64,000 bases of DNA from Amycolatopsis pithecellobii (GCF_009707865.1 NZ_WMBA01000023.1:38546-102545), one strand, 5' to 3'. Shown: positions 1 through 9,178, counted from the stretch's first letter. The notes: a model not told the origin generated them from the letters alone. Numbers and translations are program-made.

Positions 1-38
1 ACTATGACGATTTTCGACGACTTGGCTGAGCCAGAAAG

Positions 39-980
39 CTATTGATGCTGCCTCAACAGCTCGTGAATGCCATCCCGGAGCACTTTTGTCAGCATCGACT
101 GGAATGCGGTGAGTCTTTTGCCACGACGCTGCACGAGGTAAAGCTTGTCGTGCAGCAGATGTCCCGTGATCCGCACTTCGCGCAGGAGACCGGATTCCAG
201 CTCGCGGCGCACGGATTCTCGCCAGAGCAATGCCACCCCGAGTCCGCCCTGAACCGCGACCTTCATCGACTCGGCGCTGCCGAGTTCGATTTCGACTCTC
301 CGGTCCACGACCCCGATGGCGGCCAGCGCCGAATCCTGACTGCGGCGGATCGCCGCGCCGGCAGGCGGGCAGACGAAGGGCAGCCCGCGCAACTCGGCGA
401 CCGACGCCGAGTCGCCGACCTGCTCGTCATCGGGCGCCGCGACCAGACAGAACGGGGGCTGAGCGATCAGCTCGGCCTCGAAGGAGTTGGCGTCGAGCAC
501 GGCGTCGGTGGCGACGACCGCGAAATCGGAGCGGCCGTCAAGCGTGCGCTCCAGTGCGATCTCCACGGTCGACTGGTTCAGCGAAATCGATGCGTGCGGA
601 TGCTCGCGACGGAAGTCCACCAGGATCTGCGGCAGGACGTAGTTGCCCACCGACATGCTCGACCCGATCGACGCTCGCCCGGACACCCCGCGGGAGATGT
701 CACGCAGACTGCGGTCCAGTTCGATGCGCCCGCGCAGCACCTCGGTGGCCCACTGGTGCACTTCGGCACCGGCCTCGGTCAGTTTCATGCCGCGCCCGTC
801 ACGCTGGAAGAGCTTGACGTTCAGCCGCTCCTCCAGTGAACGTAGGTGGGCGCTGACCACCGGCTGGGAGACGAACAGATCCTCCGCCGCGAGGCGGACC
901 CCGCCCCGCTCCACCACGCTGCAGAAGACCTCGAGCTTGTGCAGGGAAATCCGGTTGTCCGGCGTCGTCGACGAACTCAT
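39..980 (-). CDS. LysR-family transcriptional regulator
   Basis: A 313-residue protein of normal LTTR length. The winged HTH occupies roughly residues 13-70, with the LAAEDLFVSQPVVSAHLRSL segment as the recognition region. The rest is a periplasmic-binding-like effector domain (about 95-300) with the usual LysR pattern VGNYVLPQIL...FRREHP. I chose the ATG at 980 because the residues before it in the same frame overlap the divergent gene and are not LysR-like. It is divergent from the aromatic-catabolic operon starting at 1078, so it is most likely the aromatic-responsive activator of that operon. The inducer cannot be read from sequence. Confidence 0.93.
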   Translation of the reverse strand: MSSSTTPDNRISLHKLEVFCSVVERGGVRLAAEDLFVSQPVVSAHLRSLEERLNVKLFQRDGRGMKLTEAGAEVHQWATEVLRGRIELDRSLRDISRGVSGRASIGSSMSVGNYVLPQILVDFRREHPHASISLNQSTVEIALERTLDGRSDFAVVATDAVLDANSFEAELIAQPPFCLVAAPDDEQVGDSASVAELRGLPFVCPPAGAAIRRSQDSALAAIGVVDRRVEIELGSAESMKVAVQGGLGVALLWRESVRRELESGLLREVRITGHLLHDKLYLVQRRGKRLTAFQSMLTKVLRDGIHELLRQHQ

Positions 981-1077
981 AGAAGAAATGCTAAGTCCTG
1001 CTGCCGAACTTTCACATAGACCTATATGACCGGGTGGTCGTAGCGTCGAGTCGTCCCCAATGCCGAGGAGGTCGAAG
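981..1077. promoter_or_regulatory. Divergent LysR/operon control region
   Basis: This 97-bp gap separates the LysR gene from the catabolic operon. It holds an interrupted dyad, CATA-N6-TATG at 1015-1028, which overlaps a T-N11-A pattern typical of LysR boxes. A strong Shine-Dalgarno (GAGGAGG, 1065-1071) sits 6 bp before the operon's first ATG. Assigning the dyad to LysR is inference from position and shape. Confidence 0.5.
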
Positions 1078-2022
1078 ATGCCGCTGGCCGTCGTTACGGC
1101 GTCGCACTCGCCGCTCATGCACACCGTTGCGCCGCGCGGCGACGCCCAGACCGCAGTCGACTCGGCGTTCGCACAGGCCCGCGCCTTCGCCGCGGAGTTC
1201 AGGCCCGATCTGGTCGTCGTGATCGCACCGGATCACTACAACGGCATGTTCTACGACCTGATGCCGCCGTTCTGCGTCGGCACCGCGGCCGAAGCCGTCG
1301 GCGATTACGGCACGGCGCAGGGTCCGCTGGCCGTCGACAGGGAGGCCGCACGGCATGTCGTGCGGGAGGTCCTGGCGGCGGGCGTCGACCTGGCGATGTC
1401 CGAGCGGATGGTTGTCGACCATGGCTTCGCGCAGCCCTTGGAGCTGCTGTTCGGGGGCATCGACGCGGTACCGACGGTGCCCGTCTTCATCAACTCTGTG
1501 GCCGTGCCTTTCGGCCCCGTATGCCGCACTCGCCTGCTCGGCGAGGCACTGGGCCGGGCCCTGCTCGCGCTCGAGCGCCGGGTGTTGCTGGTCGGGTCGG
1601 GCGGGCTGTCGCACGATCCGCCACTGCCCACATTGGACGGTGCGCCGCCCGAGGTGGCCGCCCGGCTGATCGCGGGGCGGCATCCGACACCCGGCGAGCG
1701 GGCCGGGCGCGAGGCCAGGGTGCGCGACGCCGGGCTCGCCGTCGTGGCCGGTGAGCCGGGGCCACGACTCAACCCGGCCTGGGACCGCGCGTTCCTCGAT
1801 CTCCTCGCCGAGGGGCGGCTGAAGGCCACCGACACCTGGACCAACGCGTGGATCACGGCGGAGGCGGGCAACTCGGCCCATGAGGTCCGCACGTGGCTCG
1901 CTTGTTACGCGGCGCTGGCCGCCGCCGGTCCCTACGACATGCGCAGCAGCTTCTACCGCCCGATCCCGGAGTGGATCGCCGGCTTCGGCATCACCACCGC
2001 AGAGCCCCGGAGGAACTCGTGA
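1078..2022 (+). CDS. Class III extradiol ring-cleavage dioxygenase, MhpB-type
   Basis: A 314-residue protein, the same length as E. coli MhpB (2,3-dihydroxyphenylpropionate 1,2-dioxygenase). The residues known as catalytic in MhpB fall at identical positions: Asp114-His115 (VVDHGFAQ) and His179 (GLSHD). Further family signatures are TASHSP near the N-terminus and PDHYNGMFYD at 51-60. The enzyme should use Fe(II) and O2 to cleave a catechol ring next to a hydroxyl group. The ATG at 1078 follows a GAGGAGG site; an in-frame ATG at 1060 lies upstream of it and is less likely. First gene of a tightly coupled operon; its stop overlaps the next GTG (GTGA). The true catechol may be a phenylpropanoid other than the E. 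coli substrate. Confidence 0.93.
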   Translation: MPLAVVTASHSPLMHTVAPRGDAQTAVDSAFAQARAFAAEFRPDLVVVIAPDHYNGMFYDLMPPFCVGTAAEAVGDYGTAQGPLAVDREAARHVVREVLAAGVDLAMSERMVVDHGFAQPLELLFGGIDAVPTVPVFINSVAVPFGPVCRTRLLGEALGRALLALERRVLLVGSGGLSHDPPLPTLDGAPPEVAARLIAGRHPTPGERAGREARVRDAGLAVVAGEPGPRLNPAWDRAFLDLLAEGRLKATDTWTNAWITAEAGNSAHEVRTWLACYAALAAAGPYDMRSSFYRPIPEWIAGFGITTAEPRRNS

Positions 2023-2918
2023 CCGTCCCCGTCCCCGCTCCCGTCACCGGCGAGCCGAGCATCTGGACCGCCCTGCTCGGGCAGGATCTGACGATCCGCC
2101 ACGTGCAGATCGGCGAATGGAACACCCGCGTACTGGAAGCCGGTTCCGGCCCCGAGACCGCGGTCCTGCTCCACGGCATCGGCGGGCACCTGGAGGCCTA
2201 CGCGCGCAACATTCCCGCCCTGGCAACGAAATTCCGCGTCATCGCCTACGACTACCCGGGGCACGGGCTGACCACCCCGGCGACCCGGCCGCTGGAATTG
2301 CCCGACTACGTCGACCACCTGATGACCCTGCTCGACACGCTCGGCGTGACACGCGCACATCTCAACGGGGAGTCGCTCGGCGGCTGGGTGGCGGTGAAGG
2401 CCGCCTACGCCCACCCGGAGCGGGTGAACCGGATCGTGCTGAACACCCCCGGCGGCGCGCGGTCCGATCCCGCCGTCCGCGAACGGATCCGTTCGCTGTC
2501 CCAGGGCGCCGCCGACGACCCCGGCGACGAGCGTATCCGCGCCAGGGTGAGCTGGCTGATGGCCGACCCGGCGAGCGTCACCCAGGAACTGGTCGACGTC
2601 CGGCGGACCATCTACGCACAACCGCCGTTCGCCGAGTCGATGCGGAACATCATGTGCCTGCAGGACGCGGATGTGCGAGCACGCAACATGATCACGGACG
2701 CCGAACTGGCCGCCATCACCGCACCCGCCCTCGTGGTCTGGACCAGTGACGATCCCTCCGGACCTGCCGCCGTCGGCCTGCGCATGGCGGACAAGCTCCC
2801 GAACGGACGGTTCGAACTCGTCGAAGGCGCCGGGCATTGGCCGCAGTGGGAACGGCATCAGCGGTTCAACGAACTCGTCCTCGACTTCCTCGGCCGGCGA
2901 GAAGGTGCGTTGCGATGA
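2019..2918 (+). CDS. Alpha/beta hydrolase, meta-cleavage product hydrolase (MhpC-like)
   Basis: A 299-residue alpha/beta hydrolase. The nucleophile elbow is GESLGG (Ser119), the acid is Asp244 or Asp245 in WTSDDPSG, and the base is His273 in GAGHWPQW. The oxyanion-side motif LHGIGG is at 51-56. Placed directly after an extradiol dioxygenase, it is expected to hydrolyse the C-C bond of the ring-fission product, as MhpC or BphD do. The GTG start overlaps the dioxygenase stop by 4 bp and has CCGGAGG upstream. Its own stop overlaps the next ATG (ATGA), so translation is probably coupled. Confidence 0.9.
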   Translation: MTVPVPAPVTGEPSIWTALLGQDLTIRHVQIGEWNTRVLEAGSGPETAVLLHGIGGHLEAYARNIPALATKFRVIAYDYPGHGLTTPATRPLELPDYVDHLMTLLDTLGVTRAHLNGESLGGWVAVKAAYAHPERVNRIVLNTPGGARSDPAVRERIRSLSQGAADDPGDERIRARVSWLMADPASVTQELVDVRRTIYAQPPFAESMRNIMCLQDADVRARNMITDAELAAITAPALVVWTSDDPSGPAAVGLRMADKLPNGRFELVEGAGHWPQWERHQRFNELVLDFLGRREGALR

Positions 2919-4348
2919 GCGGTGTGCTGGCTGTCCGCAATCCCCGCACGGGGGAAGTCGACTACGTCATCGAGCCACCGGAGCCGGCCGAACTCGCCGC
3001 GGTCTGTGGCGACCTGCGCAAGCACCAGCCCGAGTGGCACGCCGCCGGGATCGGCCACCGGGCGGCGGTGCTGCGCCGCTGGGCGGACGTCATCGAGGCG
3101 AACGCGAAGGCGATCGGGGACGCGGAGATGGCCGACACCGGCCGCAGCCGGGTGGCACACGAGGTGCCGTACCTGGTCGCCGCCTCGATCCGCGGGTGGT
3201 GTGACGCCGCGCCCGGAATCCTCGACGGGGCCCGGCTCCACGGCGTCTCCAGCGTCTCCCCCACGGTCAGCTACGACACGGAGTTCGACCCGTACCCGCT
3301 GCTCGGCGTGATCAGCCCGTGGAACCACCCGTTCCTACTGTCCACATTGGACGCCGTGCCTGCCCTGCTCGCGGGCTGCGCGGTGATCATCAAGCCGAGC
3401 GAGGTGACGCCACGGTTCGTCGAGCCGGTCGCGGCCGGCATCGCGGAAGTGCCCGAACTCGCCGCCGTGCTGCGCTACGTCACCGGCGGCCCCGAAACGG
3501 GCCAGGGCATCGTCGAGGAGGTCGACGCGCTCTGCTTCACCGGCAGCGTCCCCACCGGCCGCGCCTTGGCACAGACGTGCGCCCGGCGTTTCATCCCGGC
3601 ATTCCTCGAACTCGGCGGCAAGGACGCGGCCATCGTCACCGCCTCGGCGGATCTGCCGCGGGCCGCCGCCGCGGTCCTCAAAGGGGCCGTGCACAACACG
3701 GGGCAGATCTGCTTCGCCACCGAGCGCGTGTATGTCGATGAGACTGTGCACGACGGGTTCGTCGAGGAGCTGACCCGCCAGGCCCGGCTGCTCGAGCTCA
3801 ACCACCCGGACATCGGGCACGGCCACCTCGGCCCGTTCATCCTCGCCCGGCAGGCCGACATCGTCGACGACCATCTCGCCGACGCGCTGGCCCGGGGTGC
3901 GGTGCTGCACTGCGGCGGCCCCAGCGTGACGCTGGACGGCGGTCGGTACATGCGGGCGACCGTGCTGACCGGCGTCGACCACGACATGAAGATCATGCGC
4001 GAGGAGACTTTCGGCCCCGTCGTCCCGGTGCAGGCCTGTCACGACGTCGACGAGGCGGTCCGGCTCGCCAACGACAGCGAGTACGGCTTGTCCGCCGCGG
4101 TGATCGCCGGCGACGAGACCGAAGCCGCGGCGATCGGACGACGCCTCAACGCCGGTGCGGTGAGCCTGATGGACACGTCGCTGACCATCGCGATCATGCG
4201 TGACGTCGAGAAGACCTCGTACCACTCCTCGGGGCTGGGCGGCTCGCGCATGGGGCCCAACGGCATGCTGCGCTTCCTCCGCCGCAAGGCGCTGCTCACC
4301 CGCTGCGGGCCGGTGCCGGACATGGATTCATTGCGCGAGGACGCGTGA
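2915..4348 (+). CDS. NAD(P)-dependent aldehyde dehydrogenase
   Basis: A 477-residue ALDH-superfamily enzyme. It has the cofactor/active-site segment SPWNHP (Asn137), the general base Glu232 in LELGGK, and the catalytic thiol Cys266 in NTGQICFATERV. The EETFGPVVPV motif is near residue 360. The start overlaps the preceding stop (ATGA). In an operon with a feruloyl-CoA-synthetase-like ligase it could oxidise an aromatic aldehyde such as vanillin or 4-hydroxybenzaldehyde, or an aldehyde from the meta-cleavage branch. The sequence does not decide which, so I leave the substrate open. Confidence 0.9.
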   Translation: MSGVLAVRNPRTGEVDYVIEPPEPAELAAVCGDLRKHQPEWHAAGIGHRAAVLRRWADVIEANAKAIGDAEMADTGRSRVAHEVPYLVAASIRGWCDAAPGILDGARLHGVSSVSPTVSYDTEFDPYPLLGVISPWNHPFLLSTLDAVPALLAGCAVIIKPSEVTPRFVEPVAAGIAEVPELAAVLRYVTGGPETGQGIVEEVDALCFTGSVPTGRALAQTCARRFIPAFLELGGKDAAIVTASADLPRAAAAVLKGAVHNTGQICFATERVYVDETVHDGFVEELTRQARLLELNHPDIGHGHLGPFILARQADIVDDHLADALARGAVLHCGGPSVTLDGGRYMRATVLTGVDHDMKIMREETFGPVVPVQACHDVDEAVRLANDSEYGLSAAVIAGDETEAAAIGRRLNAGAVSLMDTSLTIAIMRDVEKTSYHSSGLGGSRMGPNGMLRFLRRKALLTRCGPVPDMDSLREDA

Positions 4349-4362
4349 CAAGGAGGTCAGCG

Positions 4363-5289
4363 ATGCAGGACGAACCGATCGGCCTCGTCGGCGCCGGGAC
4401 CATCGGCGGTGGCTGGGCCGCCACCTATCTCGCCCGCCGCCGGCCGGTGCTGGTGGTGGACCCGGCACCGGACGCGTTCGGGAGGCTGACGGCGTATCTC
4501 GAGGCGGTGTGGCCGTCGGTGCGGCGCACCGTGCCGGACGCCCCCGCCGCGGTGCCCGTGGACCTGCTGCGGCTGGTTCCCCTCGCGGATCTCGGCGCCG
4601 CGGTTCTGGTGCACGAGAACGTCCCCGAGTCAGTCGAGTCCAAAAAGGACGCTTATCACGACATCGAGGACGTGGTCGGACCCGGCGTCCCGATCCTGTC
4701 GAGCAGCGGTGGCCTGATGCCGTCGCAGCTGCAGGCTGGTATGCACCACCCAGAGCGGTTCGTCGTCGCCCATCCCCAGAGCCCGGTCTACGCGCTCCCG
4801 CTCGTGGAGGTGCTGGCCGGCAAGGCGACCTCACCCGCCGTCGTCGACGCGGTGCTCGCCCACCTCACCGGTCTGGGCAAGCGCCCGGTGCTGCTGCACC
4901 GCGAAATCCCCGGCTACCTCACCAACCGGCTGACCTTCGCGATGCTCCGGGAGGCGACGCATCTGCTCGCCGAGGGCGTCGTCGACGCGCGCGGCATCGA
5001 GGACGCCGTCGTGCACGGCATCACCCCGCGCTTCCTGATCGGTGGCCCGCTCACGTCGCTGGCGCTCGCGGGTGGTCCCGGCGGAATGCGCGGCGCGATG
5101 CGCTCGTTCGCGGACACCATCGAGGGGTGGTGGTCCGATCTGGGCACGCCGCATCTCGACGAAGACACCCGCGCCCGGCTGATCGCGGCCGCGGACGAGA
5201 TTTTCGGTGACCGGCCGATCGGCGACATCCTCGCCGCCAGGGACGCCGCCGCTGTCGACGTGCTGGCCTTGCTGCAGGGCGAGGAGTGA
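4363..5289 (+). CDS. 3-hydroxyacyl dehydrogenase, carnitine dehydrogenase / lambda-crystallin type
   Basis: A 308-residue dehydrogenase with an N-terminal NAD-binding motif GAGTIGGG (10-17) and a C-terminal 3HCDH helical domain. The active-site region reads VAHPQSPVYALPLVEV. It is closer in shape to the HPxNPxYxLPLVEV of carnitine dehydrogenase and lambda-crystallin than to the HFFNP of fatty-acid HADH, so the substrate may be a free 3-hydroxy acid or an aryl 3-hydroxyacyl-CoA. The ATG at 4363 follows AGGAGG at 4351-4356; an in-frame upstream start would bury that site. In context it oxidises the beta-hydroxyl made by the MaoC hydratase downstream. Confidence 0.87.
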   Translation: MQDEPIGLVGAGTIGGGWAATYLARRRPVLVVDPAPDAFGRLTAYLEAVWPSVRRTVPDAPAAVPVDLLRLVPLADLGAAVLVHENVPESVESKKDAYHDIEDVVGPGVPILSSSGGLMPSQLQAGMHHPERFVVAHPQSPVYALPLVEVLAGKATSPAVVDAVLAHLTGLGKRPVLLHREIPGYLTNRLTFAMLREATHLLAEGVVDARGIEDAVVHGITPRFLIGGPLTSLALAGGPGGMRGAMRSFADTIEGWWSDLGTPHLDEDTRARLIAAADEIFGDRPIGDILAARDAAAVDVLALLQGEE

Positions 5290-5291
5290 GC

Positions 5292-6983
5292 ATGTTCGCC
5301 ACACCCGCGGTCGATTACCGCCGGGAACCGGATGGCTTGGTCGTGCTGCGATCGCGCATTCCGGCGGGCAGGCCGGCGCCGACCATCCTGCACTGGTTGC
5401 GCCGATTCGCCACCGAAACGCCCGGCGCGGCACTCCTCACGACGGCCACCGACGCGGGCAGGACGGCCTGGTCCTACGCCGAGGCGTGGCAGGATGTCCA
5501 GCGGGCCGCCGCCGCATTGGTCCACAGTGGACTGCGCAAGGGTGACCGGGTGGTCGTGCTGGGCCCGAATTCCGTGGCGCACCTGACCATGTCGCTGGCC
5601 ACGATGCTGGCCGGTGCCGTCGCCGTGCCGGTCGCACCGCAATACGCCGGGGCGTCGGCCGACCGTGCCAAGCTGCGTGATCTGCTGGCCCTGCTCGAAC
5701 CCGCACTGGTCTGGGCCGCCGAATCCGCACAGGCCGCGGTGCTGGCTGAGGCCCTGCCCGGGCACACTCGCGTCCTCGTGGGGCGAGCGGCTGTCCGTGA
5801 GCTGCGGCAAGCGAGCCACGACCGCGGTCCGGTGCCTGACGCCATCGACGCCGCGGCCCCGGCGAAGATCCTGCTCACCTCCGGTTCGACCGGCCGGCCG
5901 AAACCCGTGGCCTACAGCCAGTCGATGATGACGACGAACGTCCAGATGACACTCGACGTCTGGCCGTTCCTGACCGGGCATCGCCCCGTCCTGGTCGACT
6001 GGCTGCCGTGGAACCACGCCTTCGGCGGCAACGCCAACGTCAACCTCGTGCTGTCCCAAGGGGGAACCCTGCACATCGACGAGGCCGCGGGCAGGCCGGA
6101 AAGGCTCGACCTCACGATCCGGAACCTGCGCCGCCACCGGCCCACCTTCCACGGCGCGGTGCCGGCGGGGTTTGCGGCGCTCCTGCCCGCACTCGAAGCC
6201 GATCCGGCCTTCCGCGAGGCGTTCTTCGGCCGCCTCGACGTCATGTTCAGCGCCGGCGCGGCCATGCACCCGACGGTGTTCCGGCGGCTGTCCGAACTGT
6301 CGGCGACGGTGCGCGGGCGCCCGGTCCCCATCGTGACCGGATGGGGCTCGACCGAGGTCGGCCCTGGCGCCACCATGGTGCACGCACACGGGGTGGCACC
6401 GGACTGCATCGGGACCCCGCTGCCGGGTGTCGAGATCGGACTGCGGCCCGTCGCGGGCAAGTACGAACTCCTCGTCCGCGGACCCTGTGTCGCCGAAGGG
6501 TACTGGCGGCAGCCCGGACCCAGCCGGGCCGCGTTCACCGACGACGGCTGGTATCGCTCCGGTGACGCGGGCGAACTCGTCGATCCCGAGCACCCCGATC
6601 GCGGGCTGCGCTTCGCCGGGCGGATCGCCGACGATTTCAAGCTGGCCAACGGAACCTGGGTGGATGCCGGCGGTATCCGCACGAGCCTGCTGGCCCGCGG
6701 CGGAGGCCGATTGCGCGACATCGTCGTCACCGGCGCCGACCGGTCCGCACCTTGTGTGCTGGTCTGGGCCGCCGAGCCGTTCGGCGAGGACGATCTGCGA
6801 CTGTTGCTGGACGCGTACAACCGGGAGAACACCAAGCCCAGCACCAGGATCCTCGACGGCGCATTGCTGGAGCCCGAGGGCGACGAGGTGGGAAGCAAGG
6901 GACAGCTCGTGCGCGGTGCCGTCCTGGCGCGGCGGCGATCGCTCGTCGAGCGGATGTACGACCGGCAGAAGGCAGAATCGTGA
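5292..6983 (+). CDS. AMP-forming acyl-CoA synthetase, feruloyl-CoA synthetase-like
   Basis: A 563-residue ANL-superfamily ligase. The P-loop-like A3 motif is LLTSGSTGRPKP (194-205), WLPWNHAFGGN (237-247) is characteristic of the feruloyl-CoA synthase subgroup, GWGSTEVGPG is the A5 region and WYRSGDAG the A7 region. It should activate a cinnamate-type acid with ATP and CoA. The ATG at 5292 is preceded by GAGGAG; a GTG at 5286 is a poorer alternative. The C-terminal domain reads VGSKGQLVRG, with a lysine where the catalytic A10 lysine is expected. Placement between the 3-hydroxyacyl dehydrogenase and MaoC supports a CoA-dependent side-chain shortening route. Confidence 0.88.
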   Translation: MFATPAVDYRREPDGLVVLRSRIPAGRPAPTILHWLRRFATETPGAALLTTATDAGRTAWSYAEAWQDVQRAAAALVHSGLRKGDRVVVLGPNSVAHLTMSLATMLAGAVAVPVAPQYAGASADRAKLRDLLALLEPALVWAAESAQAAVLAEALPGHTRVLVGRAAVRELRQASHDRGPVPDAIDAAAPAKILLTSGSTGRPKPVAYSQSMMTTNVQMTLDVWPFLTGHRPVLVDWLPWNHAFGGNANVNLVLSQGGTLHIDEAAGRPERLDLTIRNLRRHRPTFHGAVPAGFAALLPALEADPAFREAFFGRLDVMFSAGAAMHPTVFRRLSELSATVRGRPVPIVTGWGSTEVGPGATMVHAHGVAPDCIGTPLPGVEIGLRPVAGKYELLVRGPCVAEGYWRQPGPSRAAFTDDGWYRSGDAGELVDPEHPDRGLRFAGRIADDFKLANGTWVDAGGIRTSLLARGGGRLRDIVVTGADRSAPCVLVWAAEPFGEDDLRLLLDAYNRENTKPSTRILDGALLEPEGDEVGSKGQLVRGAVLARRRSLVERMYDRQKAES

Positions 6984-7465
6984 AAATCGGGAACCCGGCC
7001 AGAACACTCGACGTCGGCAGCGCCGCCGACCTGCATGCCCACCTCGGCAGCGAGATCGGGATCAGCGGCTGGGCGTCGCTCGACCAGGACGACGTGCTCG
7101 GCTTCGCCGAACTCACGCACGACCGCCACTGGATCCACACGGACCCGGCGCGGGCCCGCGACGAGGCCGGCCTGGGAGGCCTTCTCGCACACGGATTCCT
7201 GGTGCTCGCCACGGTCACCGCGCTGGCGAACCAGTGCTACACCATCGCCGGCGCCACCCGGTGGACGAACTACGGGCTGGAGCGGATCCGTTTCACGGCA
7301 CCGGTTTTCCCGGGCGACGAGTTCCGCTTGCGCCTTACGCTGAACGCGGTCGAGCCGGGGCCGGGCCCGGCCACCCGGCTCGGTCTCGACTGTCTGCTCG
7401 AACGCCGCGCCGGTGCCCGGCCCGCGCTGGCGGCGAACTGGATCGTCCTGGTGGAGGAAGCATGA
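6980..7465 (+). CDS. MaoC-like (R)-enoyl-CoA hydratase
   Basis: A 161-residue single hot-dog domain. The hydratase-2 signature is present: Asp48 and His53 in LTHDRHWIHTD, followed by LLAHGFLVLA. These are the catalytic Asp/His of R-specific hydratases. The GTG start overlaps the ligase stop (GTGA). It probably adds water across the alpha-beta double bond of a cinnamoyl-type CoA ester made by the upstream ligase, giving the 3-hydroxyacyl substrate for the dehydrogenase at 4363. Confidence 0.88.
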   Translation: MKIGNPARTLDVGSAADLHAHLGSEIGISGWASLDQDDVLGFAELTHDRHWIHTDPARARDEAGLGGLLAHGFLVLATVTALANQCYTIAGATRWTNYGLERIRFTAPVFPGDEFRLRLTLNAVEPGPGPATRLGLDCLLERRAGARPALAANWIVLVEEA

Positions 7466-7869
7466 ACGTTCCCGAAGGCTTCGTCCCGCTCGGCCAGGAA
7501 GGCACGTTCCTCGGCCACGTCGGCGGCCTGCTGTGGCGGCGCGGCGCGGACCGGACGGAGGTGTGCGTGTCGTTGGCGCCGCATCATCTCAATCCCAACG
7601 GCACCGCACACGGTGGCTTGCTGATGACCGTCCTCGACATCACACTGGGCGCCACCGTCGAATCGTTCCTCGGCGTGGATCCCGGCCGCCATCCCGTGAC
7701 GCTGCAGCTGTCGTGCTCGATGCTGGCGCCCGCACGTGGTGGTGAGCTCCTGTTCGGGGAAGCGACGGTGGACCAGTCGACGCGGACGGTGACGTTCGTG
7801 TCCGCCCGGCTCCACAGCGAAGGGCGGACCGTCCTGACCGCGAGCGCGGTGTTCCGCAATCCACGATGA
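7462..7869 (+). CDS. PaaI/YdiI-type hot-dog acyl-CoA thioesterase
   Basis: A 135-residue hot-dog thioesterase. The segment LNPNGTAHGGLLMTVLD (43-59) carries the HGG element and the acidic residue used by PaaI-type enzymes. The start overlaps the MaoC stop (ATGA), which makes it the last gene of the operon; the convergent XRE gene ends 10 bp later. Likely role: release of an aryl-beta-ketoacyl or other aromatic CoA ester, or rescue of trapped CoA, as PaaI does in phenylacetate catabolism. Confidence 0.87.
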   Translation: MNVPEGFVPLGQEGTFLGHVGGLLWRRGADRTEVCVSLAPHHLNPNGTAHGGLLMTVLDITLGATVESFLGVDPGRHPVTLQLSCSMLAPARGGELLFGEATVDQSTRTVTFVSARLHSEGRTVLTASAVFRNPR

Positions 7870-7879
7870 CCCGGCTCGG

Positions 7880-8743
7880 TCAAGACCTCGTCATGGACGC
7901 GCCTATCGCACCGACCCGGAGGAACTCGAGCTTCTCGGCGTCGGGCCCGCTTTCAGTAGTGGTATAGACCACGAGTTTGACGTCCGAGTCCGGGACGGTG
8001 ACGACATCGCAGTCGAGTGTCACGTCCCCGACAACCGGGTGGTGGATGGTCTTGACGATGGTCTGGTGCACGGCCGCGCGGCCCTCCTCCCAGAGCTCGG
8101 CGAAGCGCGGACTGCGTGCCCGGACATCCGCGATGAACGCCCGGAAGCGACTGTCGCCACTGAGTTCCGCGGCTGAACAGCGAAGGTCCGCCACGAGCGC
8201 TCGTTCAAACGCGTCAGGCCCCCCTCGGGGTGTTGCGATGCGGGCGATGCTCTCGTCGATGAACGTCTGCACGATCAGGTTCTGCTCGGGATCGTGTATC
8301 ACCGACGGCGCTTGGAACAGCGCTTGCCAGAGAGAGGTCGAGGTGAGCAGGGTCCAGTCGGCCGCGAACGCCGCGAGGGGCAGGTCGGACATGCGGGTGA
8401 TCATCCGCTGCACCCCGGGCGGGATGTGGTGGGAGACCGTCCCGGTTCTCGGCGGTGTCAGGCCCGCGGCCCGGTAAAGCAGCGCGGTCTCGGTGCGGTC
8501 CAGCTGGAGCGCCCGCGCGAGCGACGCGACGATCTGCGCCGACGGAGTGCGCGAGCGGCCCTGTTCCAGCCGCATCACGTAGTCGACACTGACGCCGGCG
8601 AGTTGTGCGAGCTCCTCACGGCGCAACCCCTTCGTGCGGCGACGGCCGGACGACTCCAGGCCGACATCGGCCGGAAGGAGGCGTTCGCGCCAGATACTGA
8701 GCAAACCACCGAGGGAATGAACATCGGAAGACATCACCACCAT
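7880..8743 (-). CDS. XRE-family regulator with MmyB-like ligand domain
   Basis: A 287-residue regulator common in actinomycetes. The N-terminal HTH_31-type helix-turn-helix is at about 10-75 (GLRREELAQLAGVSVDYVMRLEQGR). A PAS-like MmyB C-terminal domain (about 110-280) probably binds a small ligand. The longest start is ATG at 8743; the ATG at 8734 (MSSDVHS) is equally possible. It diverges from the ABM monooxygenase and SDR pair and is their probable repressor or activator. Confidence 0.9.
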   Translation of the reverse strand: MVVMSSDVHSLGGLLSIWRERLLPADVGLESSGRRRTKGLRREELAQLAGVSVDYVMRLEQGRSRTPSAQIVASLARALQLDRTETALLYRAAGLTPPRTGTVSHHIPPGVQRMITRMSDLPLAAFAADWTLLTSTSLWQALFQAPSVIHDPEQNLIVQTFIDESIARIATPRGGPDAFERALVADLRCSAAELSGDSRFRAFIADVRARSPRFAELWEEGRAAVHQTIVKTIHHPVVGDVTLDCDVVTVPDSDVKLVVYTTTESGPDAEKLEFLRVGAIGASMTRS

Positions 8744-8854
8744 TATGCCCCGGACCGCCCACCACGGCCCGGACGTTGGGTAGCACTGTCTATCTCTGGT
8801 TGGACCACCGGGCCGCCGGGCAAGCTGGAACCACTCGACCGAGAGGAATTCCCC

Positions 8855-9178
8855 ATGACCGCGACCCCGAACGGATACGTGACCGTCCTTTGGGAGGCCA
8901 AGGCGAAACCGGGCAAGGAGGCCGAACTCAAGGCCTTCATCACCGCGGCCGTGACCCCGTCCCGCAACGACGCCGGCAACATCGACTACGAGGCCCACGA
9001 AGTCGACGGCCGGCCCGGCACCTTCGTCATCTACGAACGGTGGGAGAACCGCGAATACCTCGACGCCCACCTCGGTGCCCCCCGGATGCGAGAGCTGGTT
9101 CCGCAGATGCTCGAACTGATCGAAGGGTCGATCGAGGACGGAATCCGGCTGCTGCAACCGTTCCGGCCCGCCCAGTAA
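8855..9178 (+). CDS. ABM-domain putative quinol monooxygenase
   Basis: A 107-residue dimeric alpha-beta barrel protein of the antibiotic biosynthesis monooxygenase (YgiN-like) family. Typical segments are TVLWEAKAKPGKE, the paired strand FVIYERWENREYLDAHL, and the terminal helix. GAGAGGAATT lies just before the ATG. Family members act as cofactor-free quinol monooxygenases or as quinone-stress proteins. It forms a likely two-gene unit with the SDR downstream and is divergent from the XRE regulator, consistent with inducible detoxification of a reactive quinol or carbonyl. Confidence 0.85.
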   Translation: MTATPNGYVTVLWEAKAKPGKEAELKAFITAAVTPSRNDAGNIDYEAHEVDGRPGTFVIYERWENREYLDAHLGAPRMRELVPQMLELIEGSIEDGIRLLQPFRPAQ

